Shown piece by piece: positions 56,351-64,000 of a DNA stretch of 64,000 nucleotides. This stretch comes from Elusimicrobiota bacterium (lineage in GTDB: Bacteria > Elusimicrobiota > Elusimicrobia > UBA1565 > UBA9628): contig JACQWX010000074.1 in NCBI GenBank assembly GCA_016209035.1, positions 19,076 to 83,075 of the forward strand, in the 5' to 3' direction. Positions within the stretch are counted from its first letter, which is position 1; each line of letters begins with the position of its first letter. The position numbers were made by a program, and so were the translations under genes. A model generated the notes under the pieces. It saw only the letters and a program-made list of their open reading frames with translations, ran no database searches and was not told where the DNA came from.

Positions 56351-57787
56351 ATGCCAGGCACCGTCCTGCTGTTCCCGCCCGATTCTGACAGGTCCTACCG
56401 GGAGTTCGAGGACGCGGGGTCGCTCCTCCCGCCCATGGGCGTGGCCTCCATCGCCGGCAACATGCGCCGGCAGGGATTGTCCGTCTCGATCGTGGACGCC
56501 CTGGCCGAAGGGCTCTCGATCGACGCGACGGTGGACCGCGTCCTCGCGGCCGACCCGGCGGTCCTGGGCATTTCGCTCATCAGCTCCTCGGTCTTCATCG
56601 CGGCCGAGATCGCCCGGAAGGTCAAGGCCCGCCGCCCCTCCGTCGTCGTGGTCGCGGGGGGGCCTCACATGTCGGCCGTGGCCGAGGAGACCATGCGCCG
56701 CATGCCGGAGTTCGACATCGGCGCCTTCGGCGAAGGCGAGGTGACGGCGGTCGAGCTCGCGCGGGCGCTCGAGGCCAACGGCGGGCGGCCCCAAGACCTC
56801 GACCAGGTGGACGGCATCGTGTTCCGCCGCGACGGCTCCCTGGTGCGCACCAAGCCCCGCGCCTACATCTCGGACCTCGACACCCTGCCGTTCCCCGCCT
56901 ACGACCTCCTGCCCGACCTGGCCAAGTTCTACCGGCTGCCGGGCGACTGCCTCAAGCGCCTTCCCGCCACCTCCATGGTGGCATCGAGGGGCTGCCCGAA
57001 GGAGTGCACCTTCTGCGACCGGTCCACGTTCGGCCGCAGGTTCCGCTCGTACGGCGTGGACTATCTGGTCCGGCTCATCAAGCACTTGATGGGGAAGTAC
57101 GGCATCAGGGACTTGGCTTTCTACGACGACAACCTGATGGGCAGCCCCCCAAAACTCCGGGCCTTCTGCGAGAGGCTCATCGCCGAGAAGCTCGAACTGA
57201 CCTGGTCGTGCTTCGGCAGCGTGGATTTCATCAAGGAGGATGACTTCAAGCTCATGAAAGCGGCGGGCTGCTGGCAGGTCTCCTGGGGCCTGGAATCCGG
57301 CAGCCAGAGGATGCTCGACCTCTACCGCAAGCGGGTGAAGGTCGAGCGGATGGAGAGGGTGCTCAAGGCGTCCTGCGACGCGGGCGTGGACAACCGGGGT
57401 TTTTTCATCCTGGGCGGCCCCGGAGAGACCAAGGAGTCCATGGAGGAGACCCTGGCGTTCATCAAGCGGGCGCCGCTCGCCAACTTCCACGTCACCTACT
57501 TCACGGCCTACCCGGGCTCCGAGGCCTGCCGGACCGCCCGCGACCACGGGGCCTACGACGACGATTGGAGGCTGCTCAACTCCTTCCAGCCCAACTTCGT
57601 GCCCAAGACCGCGACCCGCGATGACCTCGACTTGTACTTCAAGAAGTACTACCTCGCCTTCTACTTCCGGCCCAGGATCATCCTCTATTTCCTCAAGAAG
57701 CTCGTCCGGGAGCCGGCCACGGCCAAGACCGTGTGGAAGGGCTTCAAGGCCCTAAGCCGCTTCGCGTTCAAGCGGTCTTCTTGTTGA
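56351..57787 (+). CDS. B12-binding-domain radical SAM protein
   Basis: A 478-residue protein. The N-terminal B12-binding Rossmann domain (LLPPMGVASIAGNMRRQGLS, VVVVAGGPHMSAVAEETMRR) is followed by a radical SAM core with MVASRGCPKECTFCDRSTFG (CxxxCxxC), FYDDNLMGSPPKLRAFCERL, WGLESGSQRMLDLYRKRV and FFILGGPGETKES. This is the HpnR/BchE-like class B layout. It follows kpsF after 16 nt and ends the operon that makes the dideoxy sugar, so it may C-methylate or rearrange one of the sugars. The substrate is unknown. Confidence 0.88.
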   Translation: MPGTVLLFPPDSDRSYREFEDAGSLLPPMGVASIAGNMRRQGLSVSIVDALAEGLSIDATVDRVLAADPAVLGISLISSSVFIAAEIARKVKARRPSVVVVAGGPHMSAVAEETMRRMPEFDIGAFGEGEVTAVELARALEANGGRPQDLDQVDGIVFRRDGSLVRTKPRAYISDLDTLPFPAYDLLPDLAKFYRLPGDCLKRLPATSMVASRGCPKECTFCDRSTFGRRFRSYGVDYLVRLIKHLMGKYGIRDLAFYDDNLMGSPPKLRAFCERLIAEKLELTWSCFGSVDFIKEDDFKLMKAAGCWQVSWGLESGSQRMLDLYRKRVKVERMERVLKASCDAGVDNRGFFILGGPGETKESMEETLAFIKRAPLANFHVTYFTAYPGSEACRTARDHGAYDDDWRLLNSFQPNFVPKTATRDDLDLYFKKYYLAFYFRPRIILYFLKKLVREPATAKTVWKGFKALSRFAFKRSSC

Positions 57788-57821
57788 GCTCCCGGAAGGC
57801 CCTGTAGAAGGCGTAGGTAGG

Positions 57822-59408
57822 CTACTCCGACATCCCGGCGCAGACCCGGTCGAGGCGCATGGACTTGACCGCGATCTCGGGCGTGTAGAGCACGAACCCC
57901 GTGTACCACCCCTGGACCGGCAGGGTCGCCTTGCCGAAGGCGACGATGCCGTTGAGGACGGTCCGGATGTTCTCGTTGATGCGCACCGAGTTGGGCTTGA
58001 GGGCCTTGACGATCCGGCCGTTCTTGACGATGTGGGAGTCCGCGACCACGGTGCTCGAGAAGTCGCCGGCCGGCAGGCCGTTGACCGCGTAGGTGTACCA
58101 GATCCTGCCGATGTAGACGCCGTCGCCGATCTTCTTGACGAGGTCGGATGTCCGGCTGGCCGGGGAGCCTTGGACCACGGTGTTGGTGGGCATGGGCGCG
58201 GGAAGGGTGTCGTAGCACCTCCTGCCCATGTCGCCGACGCGGAACCCGTTCCTGGGCACGAGGCCCTCCCGGAACCTCTCCGGCGCGAGCCCGAGGTTCT
58301 GCTTGCTCTTGGGAGAGGCCAGGAGCCTGCGGGTCTCGTAGTCCGAGGCCAGCAAGCCCGTGAGGACGCCCTTCGTCACGAGGTCGGTCCTGCCGACGGG
58401 CAGGCCTTCGTCCGTCAAGGCCGCCTTGTAGGCGAAGCCGCGGCCCGAGGCCCCCTTCGGGGACTGCGGGCCCGTGCCCGCCGAGTCGTCGTAGATGCTG
58501 AGCGCGGGGACCGCGACGCGCTTGCCCGCCTTGCCCATGAAGGCCGAGACGCCGGCGTAGAACGCGGTGGCGTCGACCGAGGGCAGGACCAGGTTCTCCA
58601 TGAGGTCCTTGACCGCGAAGCGGCCGAGCACCACGGGATAGCGGCCCGAGGGCATCTCCTCCCCGCGCGCGGAGGCCAGGGCCGAGGCCGCGGCGTCGGC
58701 GCCGGCCTCGGCGCCCACCTTCGCGACGTCGTCCGTGATCTCGAAGCCCGAGCCCTTGGCGTCCAAGGACTCGATCATGACCGTGGCGATGGCGCGGCAG
58801 TTGAACGATTCGTCGGACACGGCCTCGGGCAGGGCGGTCGAGGCCAGCGCCGCCCGGTCGTGGCGCACCGAGACGTCGCCGCTTACGATGATTCCTAAGC
58901 CGGACCAGCCGTTGGTCCGGCTTAGGGCGGTCCTCGCCAGGTCCTTCGAACCCGTGAGGCGTCCGAGCACCGCGTCGATCACTCTCCATCCAGAAGCCAC
59001 CAATTCCTTCTCGCTGACCGCCGGGTAGGGTCTTCCCGAAGCGGGCAGGCCCTTGTCAGCCTCCCAGTCCCGCTTGGGCAGGCATTGGAACTCCTTGTCC
59101 TCGACCGCGACCGCCGAAGCGCGGCTGACCACGGCGTCCACGCCGGCCAGGTCGAACCCCGACTCGTAGGCCACGCCGACCCGCAGGCCCTTCCCGGTCC
59201 CCACCGCCACCCGGACCGAGTAGCCGCCGAAGTCCACGCTCTTGGGCTCCTCCAGCCCGTTGCACGGGATGTGGGAGGAGTAGCAGAGCCGCGCCGCCCG
59301 GTAGGCGTTGTCCGAGGCGTAGACCTCGGCTTCCAGGACGCCCTGCGCCGCGCTTGCGCGACGCAGGGCTTGGGCGCAAAAGGCCTTCAATTGTGATTGT
59401 GTCAGCAT
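57822..59408 (-). CDS. TldE/PmbA-family protein (metalloprotease partner)
   Basis: A 528-residue protein following TldD directly (stop and start adjacent). RYPVVLGRFAVKDLMENLVL, FKDL-like repeats, and MPTNTVVQGSPAS with GVYIGRIWYTYAVN and FSSTVVADSHIVKNGRIV match the PmbA/TldE C-terminal domain. The TldD/E heterodimer degrades unfolded peptides and matures microcin B17. Only TldD carries the metal site, and no HExxxH is seen here. The N-terminus is longer than usual. Its relation to the glycan locus is unclear and may be coincidental. Confidence 0.88.
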   Translation of the reverse strand: MLTQSQLKAFCAQALRRASAAQGVLEAEVYASDNAYRAARLCYSSHIPCNGLEEPKSVDFGGYSVRVAVGTGKGLRVGVAYESGFDLAGVDAVVSRASAVAVEDKEFQCLPKRDWEADKGLPASGRPYPAVSEKELVASGWRVIDAVLGRLTGSKDLARTALSRTNGWSGLGIIVSGDVSVRHDRAALASTALPEAVSDESFNCRAIATVMIESLDAKGSGFEITDDVAKVGAEAGADAAASALASARGEEMPSGRYPVVLGRFAVKDLMENLVLPSVDATAFYAGVSAFMGKAGKRVAVPALSIYDDSAGTGPQSPKGASGRGFAYKAALTDEGLPVGRTDLVTKGVLTGLLASDYETRRLLASPKSKQNLGLAPERFREGLVPRNGFRVGDMGRRCYDTLPAPMPTNTVVQGSPASRTSDLVKKIGDGVYIGRIWYTYAVNGLPAGDFSSTVVADSHIVKNGRIVKALKPNSVRINENIRTVLNGIVAFGKATLPVQGWYTGFVLYTPEIAVKSMRLDRVCAGMSE

Positions 59409-60989
59409 TCAGTCCGCTCCCGTGAGGATGCCGCGTCCCCGCATGGTCGGGCCGCCGTTGGCCATGCGCTTGAGCTGCATGGGCAGCCCCTTGCCGCAGG
59501 AGGAGATCGTGATCATCCTGAAGTCGCGACCCACGCCGTCGACGCTCATGAGGTAGCTCTTGCTCGATGCCATCATGCCGCCGTTCCTGTAGAGCCGGCC
59601 GAGCCGGCCGTTGGTGATCTCGTAGACCTTCCTGGCCGTGATGCGGAAGTTCTCGCGGCTCTCCGCGATGGAGGGGGTCTTGTGCCCGACCAGGTAGTAC
59701 CCGCGGTCCACCTCGGAGATCAGCCTGCCGGGGTCGTCTCCTCCTCCCGCGAACACGGTGTTGTTCATCCTGATGATGCCCACCATGGCGCCGGAGGTCA
59801 CGAAGTAGGAGCCGTTGGACCTCAAGCCCAGGGCGGCCGCGGTCTGCCGGCCGCTCATGAGCTCGTTCAAGACCCCGTCCTTGACGATCCACACCCGCCT
59901 GGCCTTGGTCCCCTCGTCGTCGTATCGGTAGTGGCCCAGCCCGGGCAGGGTCGCGTCGGAGAAGGCCGAGACCTTGCCGGAGGCGATCGGCTTGCCCAAT
60001 TGCGAGCGCTTCGCGTCCTGGAGGAACCAGGACCGGCCCGCGTAGCCCGTCTCCATCTTGAGCGCGCGGTCGAGCTCGGAGGGATGGCCGATGATCTCGT
60101 GGACCAGCAGGGTGTTGTAGTGCGGGTCCGTGACGATGACGGCCTCCTTGCCTCCCGAGCCGGGGCACTGCGGGCAGTCCGAGAGCTCGGCGGCCTCGCG
60201 GGCGAGGTTCTTGACGAAGGATTCGAGCGTCGGGATGGGCATGAGCGGGTCGTCGGTGACGCCCTCCTCGATCATCTCCCAGCCCCGTTGGTGGCCGATG
60301 GCGTCGCCGATGATCTGGACCCCGTCCTTGCCCCGGGCCACCGCGGCCGCCGAGGCCTGCGTGACCGCGAAGGACTGGTCGATATCCGCGCCTTCCGAGG
60401 AAAGGTAGAGCCTGCGGTTGCGGAAGGTGAGGAGGTCCAGGTAGGCGTAGACGACCTTCTTGTCCGCCGCCAGGGCGAGCTTGGTGGCCTCGGCCGCCAC
60501 GGAGGCGGCTTGGGCCTCGGAGACCTGCGCCGGGTCGATCTTGTACCGGGCCGGGACCGTGTCGCGATGGACCTCCGTGGCCGCGAGCTCGGTCGAGACC
60601 AGGGCGGCTCCGAGCTCCTTGAAGCGGCCGCGGCTGGCGGCCTTGGCCTTGGCGTTGTGGCGGGCGCGCTCGGCCGCGACCGCGAGGCCCTCGGCGGCCC
60701 GCTTCTCGATGCGGGCCGTCTCGCCCGGGCCCAGGATGGCGCCCCAGTAGCCCGGGGAGCGCGCCCCCGAGGATCCGGCCAGGACGCGGATGCCGACCGA
60801 GAGGTGGCGCTTGGAGCCCGCGACCTTGGGCATGCCGTTCTCGGCGGACGCGGACCGGCCGTCCATGGCCTCGACGCGGATGTCCGCGAAGCGGACGTCG
60901 CCGCGCGTGAAGCGCCTCGCCAGGGACAGGAGGTTGGTCCTGTGCCGGGCGACGGAGTCCAACAGGTCTGTGTTTCGCATAGTCGTCAT
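59409..60989 (-). CDS. tldD: TldD-family zinc metalloprotease
   Basis: A TldD homologue of 526 residues. LLVHEIIGHPSELDRAL holds the metal-binding HExxxH, and ITARKVYEITNGRLGRLYR, MMASSKSYLMSVDGVGRDFR and SSCGKGLPMQ are the C-terminal TldD motifs, the last Cys being a probable ligand. A GTG at 60992 immediately precedes the chosen ATG 60989, and a further ATG lies at 60980. A TATCAT -10 ends 6 nt before the GTG, so the message has essentially no leader. It is coupled to TldE downstream. Confidence 0.9.
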   Translation of the reverse strand: MTTMRNTDLLDSVARHRTNLLSLARRFTRGDVRFADIRVEAMDGRSASAENGMPKVAGSKRHLSVGIRVLAGSSGARSPGYWGAILGPGETARIEKRAAEGLAVAAERARHNAKAKAASRGRFKELGAALVSTELAATEVHRDTVPARYKIDPAQVSEAQAASVAAEATKLALAADKKVVYAYLDLLTFRNRRLYLSSEGADIDQSFAVTQASAAAVARGKDGVQIIGDAIGHQRGWEMIEEGVTDDPLMPIPTLESFVKNLAREAAELSDCPQCPGSGGKEAVIVTDPHYNTLLVHEIIGHPSELDRALKMETGYAGRSWFLQDAKRSQLGKPIASGKVSAFSDATLPGLGHYRYDDEGTKARRVWIVKDGVLNELMSGRQTAAALGLRSNGSYFVTSGAMVGIIRMNNTVFAGGGDDPGRLISEVDRGYYLVGHKTPSIAESRENFRITARKVYEITNGRLGRLYRNGGMMASSKSYLMSVDGVGRDFRMITISSCGKGLPMQLKRMANGGPTMRGRGILTGAD

Positions 60990-60993
60990 CACG

Positions 60994-61004
60994 TATAGAT
61001 GATA
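60994..61004. promoter_or_regulatory. Divergent promoter region with overlapping -10 elements
   Basis: Between the divergent starts at 60989 (minus) and 61009 (plus) there are only 19 bp: GTATAGATGATACTATAT. On the minus strand TATCAT (61004-60999) lies 6-9 nt before the TldD start; on the plus strand TATAGA (60994-60999) lies 9 nt before the ATG at 61009. The dyad GTATAG/CTATAT is nearly symmetric. Both messages would be leaderless. Confidence 0.5.
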
Positions 61005-61008
61005 CTAT

Positions 61009-62199
61009 ATGGACCTTGCCGCCTTGCGGCGCGCTGAGGGCGGCGACCGCGCGATGGGCAAGAAGCTTCATAGACCTTCCCGGACCGAGGAAAGCCCCGG
61101 GACCGGCTTCTCCGGCCTGTCGATCATCGGCGCTCTGGCCTACCTGGTCCTGGCGCTCGGCCTGGCGGGGCTCCTATATGCTTCCGTCATCAAGGGCGTG
61201 GTGGGAGCGCTGGCTCTGCTGGGGCTGTGGCGGGGGCGTCGGGCTTGGGCCGAGCCCGGCGCTCGTCCGCCGTCGGCGGGTCCGGGCCCGCAGGAGCTCG
61301 GCCCTGGCTGGAGGGCCGTCTTCACCTGCCTCCTGGCCGGGGCCGCGATCGCGCTGGTCCCGTTCGTGCTCATGCCCGAGATCTTCTGGGACGCGATGGT
61401 GTACCATCTGGGCATCCCGCGCCTCTACCTGCTCGAGCACCGGATGCTGCCGACCCCCGCCAACCTCTACTCGGGCAACGTCCTGACGGTCCAGATGCTC
61501 TTCACCGCGGCGCTCGCCTTGGAAGGGCCGGTCACGGCCAAGCTGCTCAACGCCGCCGTGGGGCTTGCCCACGTCCAGTTCTTCGCGTCGTGGGCCTTGA
61601 GATGGAGGGCGCCGGGAGCCGGCCTTCTCGGGGCGGCCGTGCTGGCGGCCGGCGTCTTGATCGCGCTGCATCCCCCGCCGTGGCCCGAGGACTTCTGGGC
61701 CGTGGCGTGCGGCAGGAAGTCCGAGTCCGATTTTCTCTCGCTGGGCCGGACGACCCTCTATCCCGGCCCGCCGCAGGCCGGCGTGCGGTTCATCAACGAG
61801 ACGGCTGCGCCGGAAGCCAAGGTCCTCCTGGTGGGCGATCCCAGGGGCTTGTACCTGGAGCGCCCGTTCTACGCCACCGGCCAGTTCGACGTGGAGATCC
61901 TGGAGCGGCTGTGCAACTGCAGCGGCGGTCCCGAGGAGGTGAGGGCGAGGCTCAAGGGTTGCGGGGTGGCGTACATCCTGGTCAACCACGCCGAGCTTCA
62001 GCGCCTGCATCAGGGCCTGCGCTTCACGCTGGAAGGCGCCGCGGTCTTCGAGGCCTTCTGGCGGGCCTGCACGGAGAAGGTGTTCGACGAACCGGCCTAC
62101 CCGGACCATTGGGTGGCCGTGTTCCGCCTCCTTGACGCGGGGCAGAGGCCGGACCCGAAGAAGGTGGAGCCCATCTTCGGGCCGTTCCGCCGGCCATGA
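61009..62199 (+). CDS. Membrane protein, probably an internally deleted GT-C/GT39-like glycosyltransferase
   Basis: A 396-residue protein. Residues 35-65 and 100-120 are hydrophobic spans. PEIFWDAMVYHLGIPRLYLL and TPANLYSGNVLTVQMLFTAA match the start of GT39-like/DUF-type membrane transferases (WDAMxYH catalytic loop). After only two further spans the sequence jumps at about residue 214 (LLGAAVLAAGVLIALHPPPW) to the soluble C-terminal portion of such proteins (LLVGDPRGLYLERPFYATGQ). Typical relatives have six to eight more spans in between, so an in-frame internal deletion of roughly 200 codons is likely. It is coupled by ATGA to the next gene. Confidence 0.65.
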   Translation: MDLAALRRAEGGDRAMGKKLHRPSRTEESPGTGFSGLSIIGALAYLVLALGLAGLLYASVIKGVVGALALLGLWRGRRAWAEPGARPPSAGPGPQELGPGWRAVFTCLLAGAAIALVPFVLMPEIFWDAMVYHLGIPRLYLLEHRMLPTPANLYSGNVLTVQMLFTAALALEGPVTAKLLNAAVGLAHVQFFASWALRWRAPGAGLLGAAVLAAGVLIALHPPPWPEDFWAVACGRKSESDFLSLGRTTLYPGPPQAGVRFINETAAPEAKVLLVGDPRGLYLERPFYATGQFDVEILERLCNCSGGPEEVRARLKGCGVAYILVNHAELQRLHQGLRFTLEGAAVFEAFWRACTEKVFDEPAYPDHWVAVFRLLDAGQRPDPKKVEPIFGPFRRP

Positions 62200-63821
62200 C
62201 CTCGGCCGCGGCGGCCCGCCTGGCCCGCCTCGCCGGGCACGCTCTCCTGGCCGGGGCGCTCTTCTTCGGCGGCATCCTGCGCCTGGCCTCGGCCCGCGTC
62301 GGAGACGGCGCCGACGGGTTCTGGAACGACGAATGGGAGTACTACGGGATCGGGGCGCAGCTGGCGGAGACCGGACAGTTCCGGCCCTATCCCGGCTGGA
62401 TCCCCACGGCCTTCCGCATGCCGCTCTATCCGAGCGCGATCTCGGTGGTCCGCAGGGCCGCTCCCGGCATCTCTGCCCTGCGCGTGGCCCAGGCGCTGGC
62501 GGACGAGTGCGCGGTCGCGGCCGTCTACGCGGCCGCCTCCTTGCTCGGCGGCGGGTTGGCGGGGGGCGCCGCGGCGGCCTTCTACGCCTTCTTCGACCCG
62601 GCCATCGAGCAGGTCAGGTTCCCCAGGATCGAGACCTTTTTCGGGCTCCTGACCATCCTGGCGCTCTGCGCCTGGATCGACGCGGCGCGCCGGAAGGGGG
62701 GAAACCGCGTCCTATGCGCGGCCGCCCTGCTCGGGATCGCGCTGTCGTGCCGCTCGACGCTCTTCCTCCTGCCGCCTTTCTTGGCGCTCCTGCCGGAGGC
62801 CCGCGGCTGGAAGGCGCGGCTGAAGACCTTGGCCGTCGCGGTCCTGGGCGGCTATCTCCTGCTGCTTCCTTGGACGCTGCGCAACGCGGCCCTTTTCGGC
62901 GCGTTCATCCCGTTCGAGAACGGCGCCGTCTCCCTCAACCTCTGGGGCGCCTCCGTGGGCCTGCTCGAGAACCCCAAGATCCCGGAGCTCATGCGCTCCG
63001 CGGAGCATCGGGGTTTCCTGGCCCAGGCGCAGAAGGCGTCCGATCTGGAGCGGCCCAGGGTCTTCCTGCAAGAGTCGCTGCGGAACATCCGCCGGCGCCC
63101 CCTGCCCTTCATCCTGAACGCCTTCCGCCGTCTTCCCATGCTCTGGCGGGAGCAGTGGCCGCTAATCCTGCTGGCGCTTCCCCTGCTCTTGCGCCGGCGG
63201 ATGCCGAAGGGGACGGGGGTCGTCTTCCTGCTGATCGCGGGGTTCAGCCTGCACGCCGTCATGGGCGTGACGCCGCGCTATGCCCGACCGGCCGCGGGGA
63301 CGGTGTGCGTGGCCGCCGGCGTCGGGCTCCTCCTGGCCTTGCGGCTGACCGGCGTCGCGCTGGGGCGCGGTCGAGGCCGGAGGCGCGTCGTTCCCTTCGG
63401 CCGAGCGCGGGCTTGGGGCTGGCCTGGAGAGGCCGCGAAAGCCGCCGCGGCGGCGGCCGCGTGCGTCTGGCTGGTATGCGCGGCCCAGCTCCTCGGCGAG
63501 GCCTGGCACCGGCGCGGCCGCGCCCATCTGCCCAGCGAATACCTGTCGTCGCCCGACCGCTACGCCTCGCTCAAGCGGGCGAACTCCCTGGCCGTGGACT
63601 TCGCTTTCCGGGGGGGCCTGCCTGAAGCCGAAATCGCGCTCTCCGAGCTGCTCCAGAGGGAGCCGGGTTTCGGGGAGGCCCTCCTCAACCGCGCCTTGCT
63701 GCGCCGCCTGACGGGAGACCGCAACGGAGCGGCGCGGGATTACCGCGAGATGCTCTCGCGCCTGGAGTTCCCCCGGGGGGCGGCCGATCCGGTGCTGATG
63801 GCGCGATTGAGCCAATTCTGA
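62196..63821 (+). CDS. Multi-spanning membrane protein (GT39-like) with C-terminal TPR-like segment
   Basis: A 541-residue protein with about ten spans. The first loop FWNDEWEYYGIGAQLAETGQ followed by YPGWIPTAFRMPLYPSAI carries the paired acidic residues of ArnT/GT39-type glycosyltransferases. VRFPRIETFFGLLTILALCA and LLLLPWTLRNAALFGAFIPF are typical. The final about 70 residues (EAEIALSELLQREPGFGEAL) resemble TPR helices, which would lie on one side of the membrane. Repeat copy E encodes the arginine-rich RGRGRRRVVP segment near residue 392. It overlaps the preceding gene by ATGA. Confidence 0.8.
   Translation: MTSAAAARLARLAGHALLAGALFFGGILRLASARVGDGADGFWNDEWEYYGIGAQLAETGQFRPYPGWIPTAFRMPLYPSAISVVRRAAPGISALRVAQALADECAVAAVYAAASLLGGGLAGGAAAAFYAFFDPAIEQVRFPRIETFFGLLTILALCAWIDAARRKGGNRVLCAAALLGIALSCRSTLFLLPPFLALLPEARGWKARLKTLAVAVLGGYLLLLPWTLRNAALFGAFIPFENGAVSLNLWGASVGLLENPKIPELMRSAEHRGFLAQAQKASDLERPRVFLQESLRNIRRRPLPFILNAFRRLPMLWREQWPLILLALPLLLRRRMPKGTGVVFLLIAGFSLHAVMGVTPRYARPAAGTVCVAAGVGLLLALRLTGVALGRGRGRRRVVPFGRARAWGWPGEAAKAAAAAAACVWLVCAAQLLGEAWHRRGRAHLPSEYLSSPDRYASLKRANSLAVDFAFRGGLPEAEIALSELLQREPGFGEALLNRALLRRLTGDRNGAARDYREMLSRLEFPRGAADPVLMARLSQF
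63366..63397 (-). repeat. Dispersed hairpin repeat, copy E (degenerate core)
   Basis: In minus orientation GGGAACGACGCGCC, TCCGGCCTCGACCGCGCC matches the repeat core with a handful of substitutions. The stem-loop half is not recognisable. It lies inside the last membrane protein gene. Confidence 0.5.
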
Positions 63822-63904
63822 ATATCAAACCGGAATTGGAGGCTTCTCACGCGAGAATGTAAGGCGGATGCGGGCCTTCTACCTCGCCTATACCGAGGAA
63901 GTCT

Positions 63905-63933
63905 CAATTCAGTCACGGCCCGTGACTGAATTG
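63905..63933. repeat. Near-perfect palindrome with a third half-copy nearby
   Basis: CAATTCAGTCACGG and its exact reverse complement CCGTGACTGAATTG flank a single central C (14-bp arms). A further half-site CGTGACTGAA recurs at 63957-63966. No T-tract follows. It may be an operator or promoter of a gene beyond the window, or the edge of a repeat or mobile element. The rest of 63822-64000 shows only a small TTCTC/GAGAA hairpin at 63844-63857. Confidence 0.7.
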
Positions 63934-64000
63934 GACGGGACAAATCCGCCACGGGTCGTGACTGAAATTCCTTGGGGCCAAAACCAGGAGCTTCTCTTTA

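Overview
This is a high-GC bacterial chromosomal window (coding sequence rich in G/C third positions, tightly packed genes, very frequent ATGA stop/start overlaps) that is almost wholly occupied by a large surface-glycan biosynthesis locus. No rRNA, tRNA, phage, insertion-sequence or CRISPR signal was found. The lineage cannot be fixed from the sequence alone. An under-sampled high-GC Gram-negative phylum (an Elusimicrobiota or Omnitrophota-like bacterium, for example) would fit the unusual gene mix, but that is a guess.

Layout. 1-18240 is entirely minus strand: a wlbABCD-type cassette for a UDP-2,3-diamino-uronic acid (oxidoreductase, acetyltransferase, aminotransferase, 2-epimerase), a family 2 glycosyltransferase, two methyltransferases, a second acetyltransferase, two radical SAM enzymes, an asparagine-synthase-like amidotransferase, a lyase-like protein, GT2 and GT-C type transferases and an AlbA/Schlafen-type regulator. 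18285-19763 is a plus-strand GT-C paralogue. 19774-28990 is one minus-strand operon: DegT aminotransferase, radical SAM, AsnB, GNAT, radical SAM, WbqC-like, RmlB-like SDR, YfhO-like membrane protein. 29455-42547 is plus strand: a small protein plus a second AlbA-type regulator, two membrane proteins, a split transketolase, a B12-radical SAM, GT2, DUF4915, sulfotransferase, SDR epimerase. 42603-48056 is minus strand: a cytidylyltransferase/2-hydroxyacid dehydrogenase fusion, a secreted WD40 protein and a tandem GT4-GT4 protein. 48163-50814 (plus) holds a DUF4143 ATPase and a cytidylyltransferase/methyltransferase fusion. 50811-51731 is a minus-strand GT2. 51811-57787 (plus) holds an EvaA-type NDP-hexose 2,3-dehydratase, a KijD10-type 3-ketoreductase, a VioA-type aminotransferase, a KpsF-type arabinose-5-phosphate isomerase and a third B12-radical SAM. 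57822-60989 (minus) is tldE-tldD. 61009-63821 (plus) is two more membrane proteins.

Working together, the genes look able to make at least three unusual activated sugars: an amidatable diacetamido-uronic acid, a 2,6-dideoxy (probably 4-amino) hexose, and one or two CMP-activated acids. They also encode assembly enzymes (GT2, GT4, GT-C) and decoration enzymes (methyl, acetyl, sulfo, amide, and radical SAM chemistry). Six radical SAM enzymes, three with a probable B12-binding domain, is striking. No priming transferase, flippase, polymerase, ABC exporter, NeuB or WbpA-like 6-dehydrogenase is visible, so the locus must extend outside the window or rely on genes elsewhere.

Beyond the genes, the window carries a dispersed ~64-bp hairpin element in five copies (three full, two partial) whose stem changes by compensatory substitution. 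It also shows a recurrent -10 motif placed so close to start codons that leaderless transcripts are likely, an inverted-repeat operator in front of the DUF4143 ATPase, and short tandem repeats in the hinge of both AlbA-type regulators.
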